From NCBI GenBank assembly GCA_040902845.1, contig JBBDWM010000026.1:1-21568 (forward strand): a stretch of 21,568 nt of DNA. Direction: 5' to 3'. Below are positions 14,880-21,568 of the stretch, piece after piece. Numbering within the stretch: position 1 is the stretch's first letter; each line of letters opens with the position of its first letter. This DNA comes from JALYNX01 sp040902845 (GTDB taxonomy: Bacteria; Actinomycetota; Acidimicrobiia; Spongiisociales; ZC4RG35). Made by a program: the position numbers and the translations under genes. The notes under the pieces were generated by a model. The model worked only from the letters and a program-made list of their open reading frames with translations, was not told where the DNA came from and did no database searches.

Positions 14880-16340
14880 CTAGACGATGTCCTCGAAGGG
14901 GAAGAGCGGTCTGCGCCGGTGCCGGAAATGCAGGCTCAGCATGTCGGCGGATGTCGAACCCGGGGTGTTGACCCGGATGATGGTGGGGCACACCGGCTCA
15001 TAGGCCGGCACCGGGGCGTGAACCCCCTTGGCGACCAGGATCTGGAACTCGGCGGGGTCGAGCCCGCAGCTGGTGATCTGGCCCAGGCTGAAGGGGGCAA
15101 CCCGCTTCGAGGTGAGCTGTACGGTCAGGCCGCCGTCGGTTTCGAGGATCGCTGTGTCACCCATATCGAATCGGGGGTTGCCGCCGTGACGGACCTCGCT
15201 CTCCTCCCACCGGCCGTCGTGGAGGCTGCGAACCGTGGCCCGGACGGGAAGGGGCGGGCCGTGCAGATCGTCTGTCTTCCCCCCCACTTCGAGTTCGATG
15301 GAGCTGCCGGCTCCCGCCTCCCATGCCGCAGCGACCCCCTCCGGGTCGAAGAGTGCGATGAACGTCTTCGGCCCGCCACGGTGGTAGACGACGGACGCCA
15401 GGGTCGTCCCGTCGCCGGCAGAGCCGCCCCCAACGTTGTCGCCCATGTCCAGGAGGCACACCGGGCCAGGGGAATCGGTCGCCTTCTCCACCGCCTCCTC
15501 GGGGGAGACGAGCTCGGGGACGAATTGGTCTCGGCGGGCGACCAGATGCGCGGCGAGCCTACCCGCGGCCCGGGCAGCCAGCCCGGGGTCGCCATCGGTG
15601 ACCACGTTGAAGCTGGTCCCCATCTCGGGGACGTCGGCGTAGGGGAACCCGAGGCAGATGCTGACGCTGAGGACCCCTTCCTCCCCTCGAAGGCCCTCGG
15701 CCAGCTGGTAGAGCGGGAAGCAAGGCTCCACCGTGGTCCCCTGCTGGAGGATGTTGATCGCCACGGGGGGAAAAACGCCCACCTGGGTGGGGCGCACCTC
15801 GCCACGGACGGCGCCGACGACGAGCCTGGCCGCCTCCAGACCACGGTCGTGGGTGTCCAGATGAGGGTTGCTGCGGTAGGAGATGAGAGCATCGGTGGCT
15901 TCCAGCATCTCCTGGGAGAGATTGGCATGGGCGTCGACCGTACAGACGATGGGTGTGTCCGCGCCTACCGTCTCTCGAAGCCTTCCCAGCCAGTGGGCGT
16001 CGGCGTCTGCGTGCAGTACGCTTACCGCGGCGCCGTGGGCGGCTGCCAGGATGCCGTCGTAGGGCCCCCGCATCTTCAACTCGGAGAACAGCTCCCCGGT
16101 GAGGGCATCGAGGGCACCCGCGGTGATCATGCCCGCCGGCGTGGCCAACGCAGAGTACACCGGGACCGCCGTGGCACCTTCGGCTTCCAGACCCGCCAGA
16201 AAACCGCCCATCTCGTTGTGGGTCCCGGCCCATCGCTCGCGGACGTCGTCGCCGGCCAGCCTCTCCCAGAGCGGGAGATCGGTGGGTGTGGAGAGGAACG
16301 TATTGGACTCATGACGAAGACCGACGATGCCTATGCGCAT
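14880..16340 (-). CDS. M81-family metallopeptidase (MlrC-like)
   Basis: The 486-aa protein matches the two-part MlrC family (N-terminal catalytic DUF1485 region, C-terminal MlrC region). Members hydrolyse unusual peptide or amide bonds; the namesake opens linearised microcystin. Probable metal-site residues are visible: Glu43 in HNEMGGF, His102 in AAAHGAAV, Asp136/His138 in TVDAHANLS, and NPHLDTHDRGLEAARL (His160/His164). There is no signal peptide, so it is cytosolic and would act on imported substrate. AGGAGG at 16346-16351 (minus strand) fixes the ATG. It is divergent from the oxidoreductase gene, sharing an 83-bp control region with two dyads, and converges on the ATPase gene. The link to this importer makes a non-standard peptide or amide substrate likely. 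Confidence 0.88.
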   Translation of the reverse strand: MRIGIVGLRHESNTFLSTPTDLPLWERLAGDDVRERWAGTHNEMGGFLAGLEAEGATAVPVYSALATPAGMITAGALDALTGELFSELKMRGPYDGILAAAHGAAVSVLHADADAHWLGRLRETVGADTPIVCTVDAHANLSQEMLEATDALISYRSNPHLDTHDRGLEAARLVVGAVRGEVRPTQVGVFPPVAINILQQGTTVEPCFPLYQLAEGLRGEEGVLSVSICLGFPYADVPEMGTSFNVVTDGDPGLAARAAGRLAAHLVARRDQFVPELVSPEEAVEKATDSPGPVCLLDMGDNVGGGSAGDGTTLASVVYHRGGPKTFIALFDPEGVAAAWEAGAGSSIELEVGGKTDDLHGPPLPVRATVRSLHDGRWEESEVRHGGNPRFDMGDTAILETDGGLTVQLTSKRVAPFSLGQITSCGLDPAEFQILVAKGVHAPVPAYEPVCPTIIRVNTPGSTSADMLSLHFRHRRRPLFPFEDIV

Positions 16341-16351
16341 GCATACCTCCT

Positions 16352-16398
16352 AGTTCCACAGACTGAAACTAGATCTTTACCAGCTCAAACGCTGAGCT
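16352..16398. promoter_or_regulatory. divergent control region with two IclR-type dyads (sites C1, C2)
   Basis: C1 is AGTTCCACAGACTGAAACT (16352-16370), containing TTCCA-N5-TGAAA. C2 is AGCTCAAACGCTGAGCT (16382-16398), a perfect 6-bp inverted repeat with the same five-base spacer. Their centres are 29 bp apart, close to three helical turns. C1 abuts the ribosome site of the M81 gene. No convincing -35/-10 pair was found. They probably control both divergent genes. Confidence 0.5.
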
Positions 16399-16423
16399 TA
16401 GCGAGCCGATCGGGGACAGCTCG

Positions 16424-17437
16424 ATGAACGCCCCGGTCCCCATCGCCGTCATAGGCGTCGGTTTCATGGGAGGCCGCTGGGCTCGAGCCGTTGCTGAGCA
16501 CGCCGGCGCCGAGCTCCGGATAGTGAGCGATCTGAGAGAGGACCTGGGCCGGGATCTGGCCGACCGCTATGGCGCGGGCTACGTGGCCGACGCCGAGGAG
16601 GCCGCATCCCACCCCGAAGTCTCCGGCGTGGTGGTGGTGACTCCCGAGTACGCCCATGTCGAGCCGGCGATGGCCGCCATCGGAGCCGGCAAGCCGACGG
16701 CCGTGGACAAACCGCTGGCGCACACGGTCGAGGATGCCGAGCGCATCCGCGACGAAGCGGTCTCCCGGGGGGTACCGGTGCTGGCCGGTCACATACTGCG
16801 GTTCGAACCGCGTTACGCCGCCATGCACCGGGTCATCGAAGACGGAAGGATCGGGGCGGTGCAGGCGATCCGGTCCGAGCGCATCGGTGTGGTGGGTGAT
16901 CAGAGCGTGCTGAAGGGCCGGACCACCATCCCTCTCTACTACGGCGTCCACGAGTTCGATCTGGCCCGTTGGTATGCCGGGGACCTCAGCCGGATCTCTG
17001 CCGAACGAAGCAGCGGGATCCTGGCCAATCTGGGTTACGACATCCACGACCTGTACTCAGCGGTCCTCGGGTTCCGGTCGGGCGCCCACGGAACCGCGAT
17101 GCTGGGGTGGTGCCTGCCCGACGGAACGGCCGGATGGGGAAGAAGCGGGTTTACCGTCATCGGCGAGTCGGGAATGCTGCGGGTCGACCAGGGAGACGTG
17201 GGTCTGGTCATGGTGGGTGACCAAGGTCTAATTGTCGAGGACACCTACTTCTCACCGTTGGTCCATGGCCGCTACGCCGGCGCCTTGGCCAACGAAGTGG
17301 ATCACTTCATTCGCTGCGTCCGGGGGGAAGCCGATCCCCTCTGCACCGCCGACGACGGAGTCGAGGCGGTTCGTGCGAGTCTGGCCATGGAAGAAGCCGC
17401 CCGCAGGGGTGAGCCGGTGGTGCTGGAGCGACCTTGA
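16424..17437 (+). CDS. Gfo/Idh/MocA-family oxidoreductase
   Basis: The protein has 337 aa. An N-terminal Rossmann fold begins IAVIGVGFMGGRW (about residues 7-19). VVVVTPEYAHVEPAM and the VDKPLA box (Lys near residue 95) follow, and the C-terminal substrate domain includes YYGVHEFDLARWYAG, where the His is a typical catalytic or substrate residue. Family members oxidise sugars, inositols or related hydroxy compounds with NAD(P); some act on imines or amino acids. It leads the plus-strand set oxidoreductase-IclR-creatininase-aminotransferase-FAH. Only a weak ribosome site (CGGGGAC) precedes the ATG. Its presence suggests a hydroxyl- or sugar-bearing part in the pathway's substrate, which is inference. 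Confidence 0.88.
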   Translation: MNAPVPIAVIGVGFMGGRWARAVAEHAGAELRIVSDLREDLGRDLADRYGAGYVADAEEAASHPEVSGVVVVTPEYAHVEPAMAAIGAGKPTAVDKPLAHTVEDAERIRDEAVSRGVPVLAGHILRFEPRYAAMHRVIEDGRIGAVQAIRSERIGVVGDQSVLKGRTTIPLYYGVHEFDLARWYAGDLSRISAERSSGILANLGYDIHDLYSAVLGFRSGAHGTAMLGWCLPDGTAGWGRSGFTVIGESGMLRVDQGDVGLVMVGDQGLIVEDTYFSPLVHGRYAGALANEVDHFIRCVRGEADPLCTADDGVEAVRASLAMEEAARRGEPVVLERP

Positions 17438-17494
17438 CTGGCCAAAATCCCGGGGATACTCTCGTTCCGCTGGACAAAGTTAAGGTTTTATTAG

Positions 17495-18274
17495 ATGAAC
17501 CAGTCCCAACCAACCGAGCCGGAGAGCCGCTATGTGGTGCGGGCGGCGGCGCGAGTGCTCGACATCCTCGACCTCCTCAAGAACTCCCCGGATGGCGCCT
17601 CCATTTCGGAGATCGCCACCGCCGTCGATCTGCCGAAGAGCTCGGTCTTCCGTTACCTGGCGACACTCGAGTCGAGGGATTACGTGGAGCAGGCCCCCGA
17701 TACCGGCGCCTACCTACTCGGGCTGGCCTTCACCCTCACACACTCCCGCTACCGCCAGATCTTGGCGGCGCGCGCCAAGCCGTACTTGGAGAAGCTGCGC
17801 GACCGGTTCCAGGAGACCATCAATCTCGCCATCCTGGATGGGAACCGGATCACCTATCTGGAGATCGTGGAGAGCCAGCGCGCCATGCGATTCGCCGCCC
17901 GGCCCGGTGATCGAGACCCGATCCACTCGTCGGCCCTGGGCAAGGTCATTGGCTCCACCCTGGACGAGGCGAGGGTGAGGGAGATACTCGAGACCGAGGG
18001 GATGCCCAAGCGCACCCCACACACCATCACCAGCGTCGAGGAGCTGCTGGCCGAGCTCGAGGTCATCCGGAAGAGGGGTTATGCGCTCGACAATCGAGAG
18101 AACGAAGAAGACGGGAGATGCGTCGCAGTACCCATTCCGGGGGCCGCCACCTCGGCCGCCTTGAGCCTGAGCGCACCCGCCGTCCGCATGTCCCTCGACG
18201 AGGTCGTGGAGGTGGCCGAGGCCCTGATGGAGACGGCCGAGGCGCTTGCCGGCGACCTGGGGGTGGCCCGGTGA
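17495..18274 (+). CDS. IclR-family transcriptional regulator
   Basis: The protein has 259 aa. A winged helix-turn-helix lies at about residues 15-75 (RVLDILDLLKNSPDGASISE, then LPKSSVFRYLATLESRDYV). The effector domain runs from about 85 to 255 and includes GDRDPIHSSALGKVI, the usual ligand-pocket region, and EDGRCVAVPI near the end. It is the only regulator in the right island and lies among the catabolic genes, so it is the natural candidate to bind the TTYCA-N5-TGAAA dyads ahead of three transcription units. A weaker related sequence at 17464-17480 precedes its own start and may allow self-control. It has a poor ribosome site (AAGG) and overlaps the creatininase gene by four bases. Confidence 0.9.
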   Translation: MNQSQPTEPESRYVVRAAARVLDILDLLKNSPDGASISEIATAVDLPKSSVFRYLATLESRDYVEQAPDTGAYLLGLAFTLTHSRYRQILAARAKPYLEKLRDRFQETINLAILDGNRITYLEIVESQRAMRFAARPGDRDPIHSSALGKVIGSTLDEARVREILETEGMPKRTPHTITSVEELLAELEVIRKRGYALDNRENEEDGRCVAVPIPGAATSAALSLSAPAVRMSLDEVVEVAEALMETAEALAGDLGVAR

Positions 18275-19047
18275 CTCGCCTCGCCGGGATGACCTGGCGT
18301 GTGGCGGAGTCGGCCCTGGCCAGGGCCGAGTTGGCCATCCTCCCCACCGGCAGCATCGAGCAACACGGGCCCCATATGGCGCTCGAGACCGACATCGCAG
18401 TTGGCCAGGCCCTGGCCGAGCGTCTCGCCGAGGACTTGGGGGAATTGGCGGTGCTCTGCCCGAGGATCGACTATGGACTCTCCGAGCACCACATGCGGTT
18501 TCCCGGGACCATCACCCTGCGCCCGGAGACCTTTTCGGCTCTGATCCTCGACGTGGTGGCGAGCCTGGCCCAGTGGGGGGTCCGGAGGGTGCTGGTGGTC
18601 AACGGTCACGGCGGCAACATCGACGCATTACGCCTGATCAGCCGGGCTGCGAGACGCGATCTGGGATGCCTGGTGGCCAGCCTGATGTGGGCCCAAGTCG
18701 GCGCCGACGAGATCTCCAGGAGGACCTCCTCGGAGTCCTATGGGCACGCTTGTGAGGTAGAGACCTCGGTTGCCATGGTGCTGGCCCCCGAGGTGGTCCA
18801 TGTTGAGAGGATCGAGGCTCCTTCGGGGCGTCGAAGCGTCGACCCGCTGACCGATCCGCCGCGCCCGAGGGTCGACCAGACCGTGCTCATGCACGAATGG
18901 ACCGATGACGGAGCGCTGGGCGATCCCCGGCTCTACGACGTCGAGGACGGGAAGGCGATCGTCAAGGTCGTCACCGAGCGGGCCGTCGAATTCGCTCGCC
19001 GGTTCGCTCTCCAGCCCCTTCCAGATCTTCCCGGGGGAATCAGGTGA
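18271..19047 (+). CDS. creatininase-family amidohydrolase
   Basis: With a GTG start overlapping the IclR stop (GTGA) the product is 258 aa, normal for the family. Metal-binding motifs are present: Glu30 and His32 in GSIEQHGPH, Asp41 in ALETD, VNGHGGNID near residue 110, and Glu in HACEVETS near 163. Family members open cyclic amides (creatinine) or cleave formamide-type bonds in other pathways. It ends overlapping the aminotransferase start by four bases, so the two are co-translated. With the M81 enzyme this gives the island two amide-bond hydrolases. True creatininase activity is not implied; no creatinase or sarcosine oxidase lies nearby. Confidence 0.87.
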   Translation: MTRLAGMTWRVAESALARAELAILPTGSIEQHGPHMALETDIAVGQALAERLAEDLGELAVLCPRIDYGLSEHHMRFPGTITLRPETFSALILDVVASLAQWGVRRVLVVNGHGGNIDALRLISRAARRDLGCLVASLMWAQVGADEISRRTSSESYGHACEVETSVAMVLAPEVVHVERIEAPSGRRSVDPLTDPPRPRVDQTVLMHEWTDDGALGDPRLYDVEDGKAIVKVVTERAVEFARRFALQPLPDLPGGIR

Positions 19048-20306
19048 CGAGGAGCACCTTTCCCGAGTCGGAGAGATTGTCGGCGACCGCGCGTCGTCGT
19101 ATACCCGGTGGGGTCGATTCGAATGTCCGGCTGGACGGGCCGGCCCTCTTCTTTGCCAGGGGCGAGGGTGCCTGGCTGTGGGACGTCGACGGCAACGACT
19201 ACGTCGACTACCTCCTCGGTCAGGGCCCGGCCTTCTTGGGGCACGCTCCGGCGGATGTCGTGGCGGCGGTCGATGAGGCCAGCCGGTTGGGAATGGTGTA
19301 CGGGGCCCAGCACCCGCTCGAGGTAGAGGCCGCGGTCCGGATGTGCCAGGCGCTTGGGTGGCCCGAAATGGTCCGGTTCGGCTCTTCGGGCACGGAGATG
19401 GTCCAGGCGGCACTCCGGCTGGCCCGGGCCACGACCGGGCGGCACCGCTTCATCCGATTCGAGGGTCACTACCACGGCTGGCTGGACAACGTGCTGGTGC
19501 AGGTGGGTGAGCACGGTGCGCTGCCGGCGAGTGCCGGACAGGTGGCGTCCCATCTCGACGACGGGCTGCTGCTGCCTTGGAACGACCTCGAGGCGCTGGC
19601 GTCCTCCCTCGAGCAGCACGGGGGAGATGTGGCGGCCGTCCTTATGGAGCCGATGATGATCAACGCCGGCGCCATCGAGCCCCGAGCCGGGTACCTGGAG
19701 GGGGTGCGTCGTCTCTGCGACGTCCACGGGGCGGTGCTGATATTCGACGAGATCATCACGGGCTTCCGTATCGCCCTCGGGGGTGCTGCCGGACGCTATG
19801 GGGTGACACCCGACCTGGCCACCTATGGCAAGGCGATGGCCGGGAGCTGGCCGGTGGCCGCCGTGGCCGGCTCCGGCGAGCTCATGGAGCGCTTCGGCAC
19901 GGGCGAGGTGAACCACTCGGGGACGTTCAATGCCAACGTCATGGGTATGGCCGCGGTCGATGCGACCATCCGGCGACTCGTCGATGGTCCCCCATACCAG
20001 CAGCTCGAAGAGGTGGGGTCCGCCCTGATCGAGGGGCTGCGCAAGCTCGGAGAGGCCAGTGGGCTGCCGATGCAGGTGCAGGGTCTGCCGATGGCCTTTC
20101 ATGTCTCGTTTGGTGACGGAGGGGTCACCGACTACCGGAGCCTCCAGACCCGGGATGCCAAGTTGTACCGCCGGTTGGCCGACGCACTCGTTGCCGAAGG
20201 GGTCTGGGTGGCACGCCGGGGTATCTGGTATGTGTCGGCGGCTCACCGCGTAGAAGAAGTGGAGGTCACTTTGGAAAGGGCCGAGGCGGCCTTGGGCCGG
20301 ATCTGA
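19044..20306 (+). CDS. class III aminotransferase, glutamate-1-semialdehyde aminomutase-like
   Basis: The protein has 420 aa. The N-terminus RRIPGGVDSNVRL and DVDGNDYVDYLLGQGPAFLG resemble HemL-type enzymes. FGSSGTEMVQAALRLARATT, FEGHYHGW, IFDEIITGFR (Asp235 contacts the PLP ring nitrogen) and TYGKAMAGSWPVAAVAG (Lys263, the Schiff-base lysine) complete the active site. The usual GGG-P segment near the lysine reads AGSWP, so this is likely a catabolic homologue, not the haem-pathway enzyme. It is co-translated with the creatininase gene and has no own ribosome site. It probably moves or removes the amino group released or exposed by the amidohydrolases, yielding an aldehyde or keto acid for the aldehyde dehydrogenase. 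Confidence 0.85.
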   Translation: MTRSTFPESERLSATARRRIPGGVDSNVRLDGPALFFARGEGAWLWDVDGNDYVDYLLGQGPAFLGHAPADVVAAVDEASRLGMVYGAQHPLEVEAAVRMCQALGWPEMVRFGSSGTEMVQAALRLARATTGRHRFIRFEGHYHGWLDNVLVQVGEHGALPASAGQVASHLDDGLLLPWNDLEALASSLEQHGGDVAAVLMEPMMINAGAIEPRAGYLEGVRRLCDVHGAVLIFDEIITGFRIALGGAAGRYGVTPDLATYGKAMAGSWPVAAVAGSGELMERFGTGEVNHSGTFNANVMGMAAVDATIRRLVDGPPYQQLEEVGSALIEGLRKLGEASGLPMQVQGLPMAFHVSFGDGGVTDYRSLQTRDAKLYRRLADALVAEGVWVARRGIWYVSAAHRVEEVEVTLERAEAALGRI

Positions 20307-20329
20307 CGTGCCGAGCTAGGAGAGGGCAT

Positions 20330-21223
20330 ATGCGATTGGCTCGCGTCGGTCCTAGAGGGGAGGAGCGGCCCGCGGTCGTGATTGACGATGGCACCGCCGT
20401 GGACGTTTCCGCCCAAGTCTCCGATTTCGACGCTCAATTCTTCGCACGAGGCGGTCTGGGGGAGTTGGCCGGGATCCTGGGGCGAGATGATCTTCCCCGT
20501 CTCGACCTGGCGGGCATCCGGGTAGGCCCTCCCATCGCCCGTCCCTTCAAGATCGTCGGGATCGGGCTCAACTACGAAGATCACGCGCGTGAGTCCGGTA
20601 AGGAGATACCAACCGAGCCAGTGGTGTTCATGAAGGCCAGCAACTCTCTCTCGGGGCCCTATGACGACATCCTGCTCCCCCCGAATGCCGGCAAGGTCGA
20701 CTGGGAGGTGGAGCTCGGCGTGGTGGTGTGCACAGAGGCCCGGTACCTCGCCGACGAGGCCAGTGCCGGGGAGGCCATCGCCGGTTACTGCGTTGCCCAC
20801 GACGTGTCCGAGCGCTCCTGGCAACTCGAACGCGGCGGGCAGTGGGTCAAGGGGAAGTCGGCCGAGACGTTCTGTCCGGTGGGCCCCTGGCTGGTGACCC
20901 CCGACGAGATCCCGGACATCGGGAACCTAGGGCTCAGGCTGTCGGTGAACGGTGTCGTCCGCCAGTCCGGGCACACCTCGAAGCTCATCTTCTCCCCTCA
21001 GCACATCGTTTGGTATCTCTCTCAGATGATGGTCCTCGAGCCGGGCGACCTCATCCTCACCGGCACTCCCCCGGTGTCGGTCTGGCCATCGGGAGCTTTC
21101 TCGAGACGGGTGACGTGGTGGAGCTCGCCATCGAGGGTCTCGGTTCGCAGCGAGCCGGATGCAGACCCGCCGACGGTGGTGTCGGGGAGCCCCAGGAAGG
21201 GACCCATGCGCAGGAGGTCATGA
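20330..21223 (+). CDS. FAH-family hydrolase/hydratase, frameshifted near the 3' end
   Basis: The frame gives 297 aa, but family sequence stops at LEPGDLILTGTPP. The natural continuation, GVGLAIGSFLETGDVVELAI then EGLGSQR, lies in another frame. One extra C in the C5 run at 21068-21072 would restore it. Upstream, the fumarylacetoacetase/2-oxohepta-3-ene-dioate hydratase core is intact: GIGLNYEDHARESG, VFMKASNSLSGPYDD, DWEVELGVVV (acidic metal ligands), YCVAHDVSERSWQ and KGKSAETFCPVGPWLV. These enzymes cleave or hydrate acyl-keto acids or act as oxaloacetate decarboxylases. AGGAG at 20318-20322 sets the ATG. The break could be a real mutation or a homopolymer sequencing error. It is last in the catabolic set. 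Confidence 0.8.
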   Translation: MRLARVGPRGEERPAVVIDDGTAVDVSAQVSDFDAQFFARGGLGELAGILGRDDLPRLDLAGIRVGPPIARPFKIVGIGLNYEDHARESGKEIPTEPVVFMKASNSLSGPYDDILLPPNAGKVDWEVELGVVVCTEARYLADEASAGEAIAGYCVAHDVSERSWQLERGGQWVKGKSAETFCPVGPWLVTPDEIPDIGNLGLRLSVNGVVRQSGHTSKLIFSPQHIVWYLSQMMVLEPGDLILTGTPPVSVWPSGAFSRRVTWWSSPSRVSVRSEPDADPPTVVSGSPRKGPMRRRS

Positions 21224-21355
21224 CCCGGGAACCCTCCGGACGGCCCAGTCGGCGATCAGGTCGAGGTGCCCCGGCACGAACTCCCCGGTCTTGACATCCA
21301 ATAAGCGATGGTCACCTTCGGGGAACACCACCACTGTGGCATCGACGGTGGTCAC
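21218..21355 (-). pseudogene. C-terminal fragment of an alpha/beta hydrolase
   Basis: The minus-strand frame reads VVVFPEGDHRLLDVKTGEF, VPGHLDLIADWAV, then a stop. GDHRL with the following helix is the usual His-containing C-terminus of small alpha/beta hydrolases. A stop lies just upstream in frame, and the sequence joins the integrase remnant near 21350. It is a truncated leftover at the island end. Confidence 0.45.
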
Positions 21356-21500
21356 CCTGAGTGTCTACACCAATCTCTTCGAGGGAGCGCTTGACCCGGT
21401 GATGGAGCGGTTGGATGAAGAGCACCGAACTCTGGCGTGGGCCAGCGGTGGCCCAGACGTCACAGGGCTTGGCCACCGCCAGCGAGAAAAGAGCAGCTGA
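21348..21500 (+). pseudogene. C-terminal remnant of a tyrosine integrase next to tRNA-Phe
   Basis: Codons from 21348 read VVTLSVYTNLFEGALDPVME, with a tyrosine (21366-21368) at the place of the catalytic nucleophile, then RLDEEHR and a short tail ending in TGA at 21498-21500. Everything upstream in this frame belongs to other sequence, so only about 50 residues survive. It points to the tRNA 3' end 15 bp away, the normal place for an island integrase. Confidence 0.55.
21437..21455 (+). repeat. tandem GTGGSCCA pair (11-bp period), candidate integrase arm site, right end
   Basis: GTGGGCCA (21437-21444) and GTGGCCCA (21448-21455) repeat with the same 11-bp period and orientation as the pair at 6929-6947. 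They lie inside the integrase remnant, about 60 bp from att copy 3. Confidence 0.4.
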
Positions 21501-21516
21501 CCTGGACTCTTATTCG

Positions 21517-21568
21517 TGGTCAGGGACGGCGTCGATCCGTCGACCTCCGGTTTTTCAGACCGGCGCTC
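21517..21568 (-). tRNA. tRNA-Phe(GAA), 3' part; 5' part beyond the window end
   Basis: Read on the minus strand, the window end gives GAGC (D-stem 3' side), one G, a 5-bp anticodon stem CCGGT/ACCGG with loop CTGAAAA (anticodon GAA), variable loop AGGTC, T stem GACGG/CCGTC, acceptor strand CCTGACC and discriminator A. CCA is not encoded. Unlike repeat copies 1 and 2, a proper D-stem end is present, so this is taken as the native gene. The T loop is ATCGACG, with A where T54 is nearly universal. The remainder of the D arm and the 5' acceptor strand are outside the window. Positions 21516-21562 are att copy 3. Confidence 0.75.

Larger units (their letters stand above)
6777..21562. mobile_element. 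right genomic island carrying a catabolic/ABC-uptake locus, adjacent to tRNA-Phe
   Basis: It is bounded by the middle repeat copy and by the copy that belongs to the apparently intact tRNA-Phe at the right edge. A tyrosine-integrase C-terminal remnant (21348-21500, plus strand) ends 15 bp before the tRNA 3' end. Paired GTGGCCCA-type repeats with an 11-bp period occur near both ends (6929-6947 and 21437-21455), as expected for integrase arm sites. The cargo is a self-consistent uptake and degradation locus with its own IclR regulator. The integrase is broken, so the element is either fixed or moved in trans. Confidence 0.6.

Noticed and set aside
18271..19047. A creatinine degradation pathway
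   Set aside because: Only a creatininase-family protein is present; creatinase, sarcosine oxidase or related genes are absent, and the family includes other amidohydrolases.
19044..20306. A haem biosynthesis hemL gene
   Set aside because: The fold is similar, but the lysine region differs from the usual GGG-P pattern and the neighbours are catabolic, not haem genes.
7..21562. CRISPR repeats
   Set aside because: There are only three copies, 6.8 and 14.7 kb apart, with no spacers or cas genes.

Overview
The window looks like a stretch of high-GC, actinobacteria-type chromosome. The signs are dense GTG starts, ATGA/GTGA gene overlaps, a Thr/Ala/Pro-rich lipoprotein linker, and IclR/TetR/OsmC/M81/creatininase families. 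A lineage such as Acidimicrobiia would fit, but that is inference. It is accessory DNA built around a tRNA-Phe attachment site. A 47-bp sequence occurs three times in the same orientation, at 7-53, 6777-6823 and 21516-21562. On the minus strand it is the 3' part of a tRNA-Phe(GAA), from the anticodon arm through the T arm and acceptor strand to one base past the discriminator. Only the right-hand copy continues into a normal D-stem before the window ends, so the native tRNA appears to lie at the right edge. The other two copies look like att duplications left by two islands inserted in tandem.

Left island (7-6823). It is patchy and partly decayed. It holds a minus-strand MNT/HEPN toxin-antitoxin-like pair with three 20-bp-spaced operator repeats, a truncated tyrosine integrase and a fragment of a probable solute-binding protein. 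A TetR gene follows, with a palindromic operator, leading into a 705-aa alpha/beta-hydrolase/glycosyltransferase fusion, then an OsmC-family gene, a broken methyltransferase and a minus-strand membrane protein.

Right island (6777-21562). After a small minus-strand unknown gene comes a coherent catabolic and uptake locus of about 13.5 kb. It contains an aldehyde dehydrogenase, a peptide/opine-type ABC importer (lipoprotein SBP, permease, permease-ATPase fusion, ATPase), a convergent M81/MlrC-like metallopeptidase, a Gfo/Idh/MocA oxidoreductase, an IclR regulator, a creatininase-family amidohydrolase, a GSA-aminomutase-like aminotransferase and an FAH-family hydrolase with an apparent one-base frameshift. 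A dyad TTYCA-N5-TGAAA, or a close variant, precedes the dehydrogenase, the SBP and the divergent M81/oxidoreductase pair. This suggests one regulon run by the island's own IclR protein. The likely logic is import of an amide- or peptide-like compound, hydrolysis by the M81 and creatininase enzymes, amino-group transfer, and oxidation or hydrolysis of the carbon skeleton. The substrate cannot be read from sequence. The right end carries remnants of an alpha/beta hydrolase and of an integrase C-terminus just before the tRNA.
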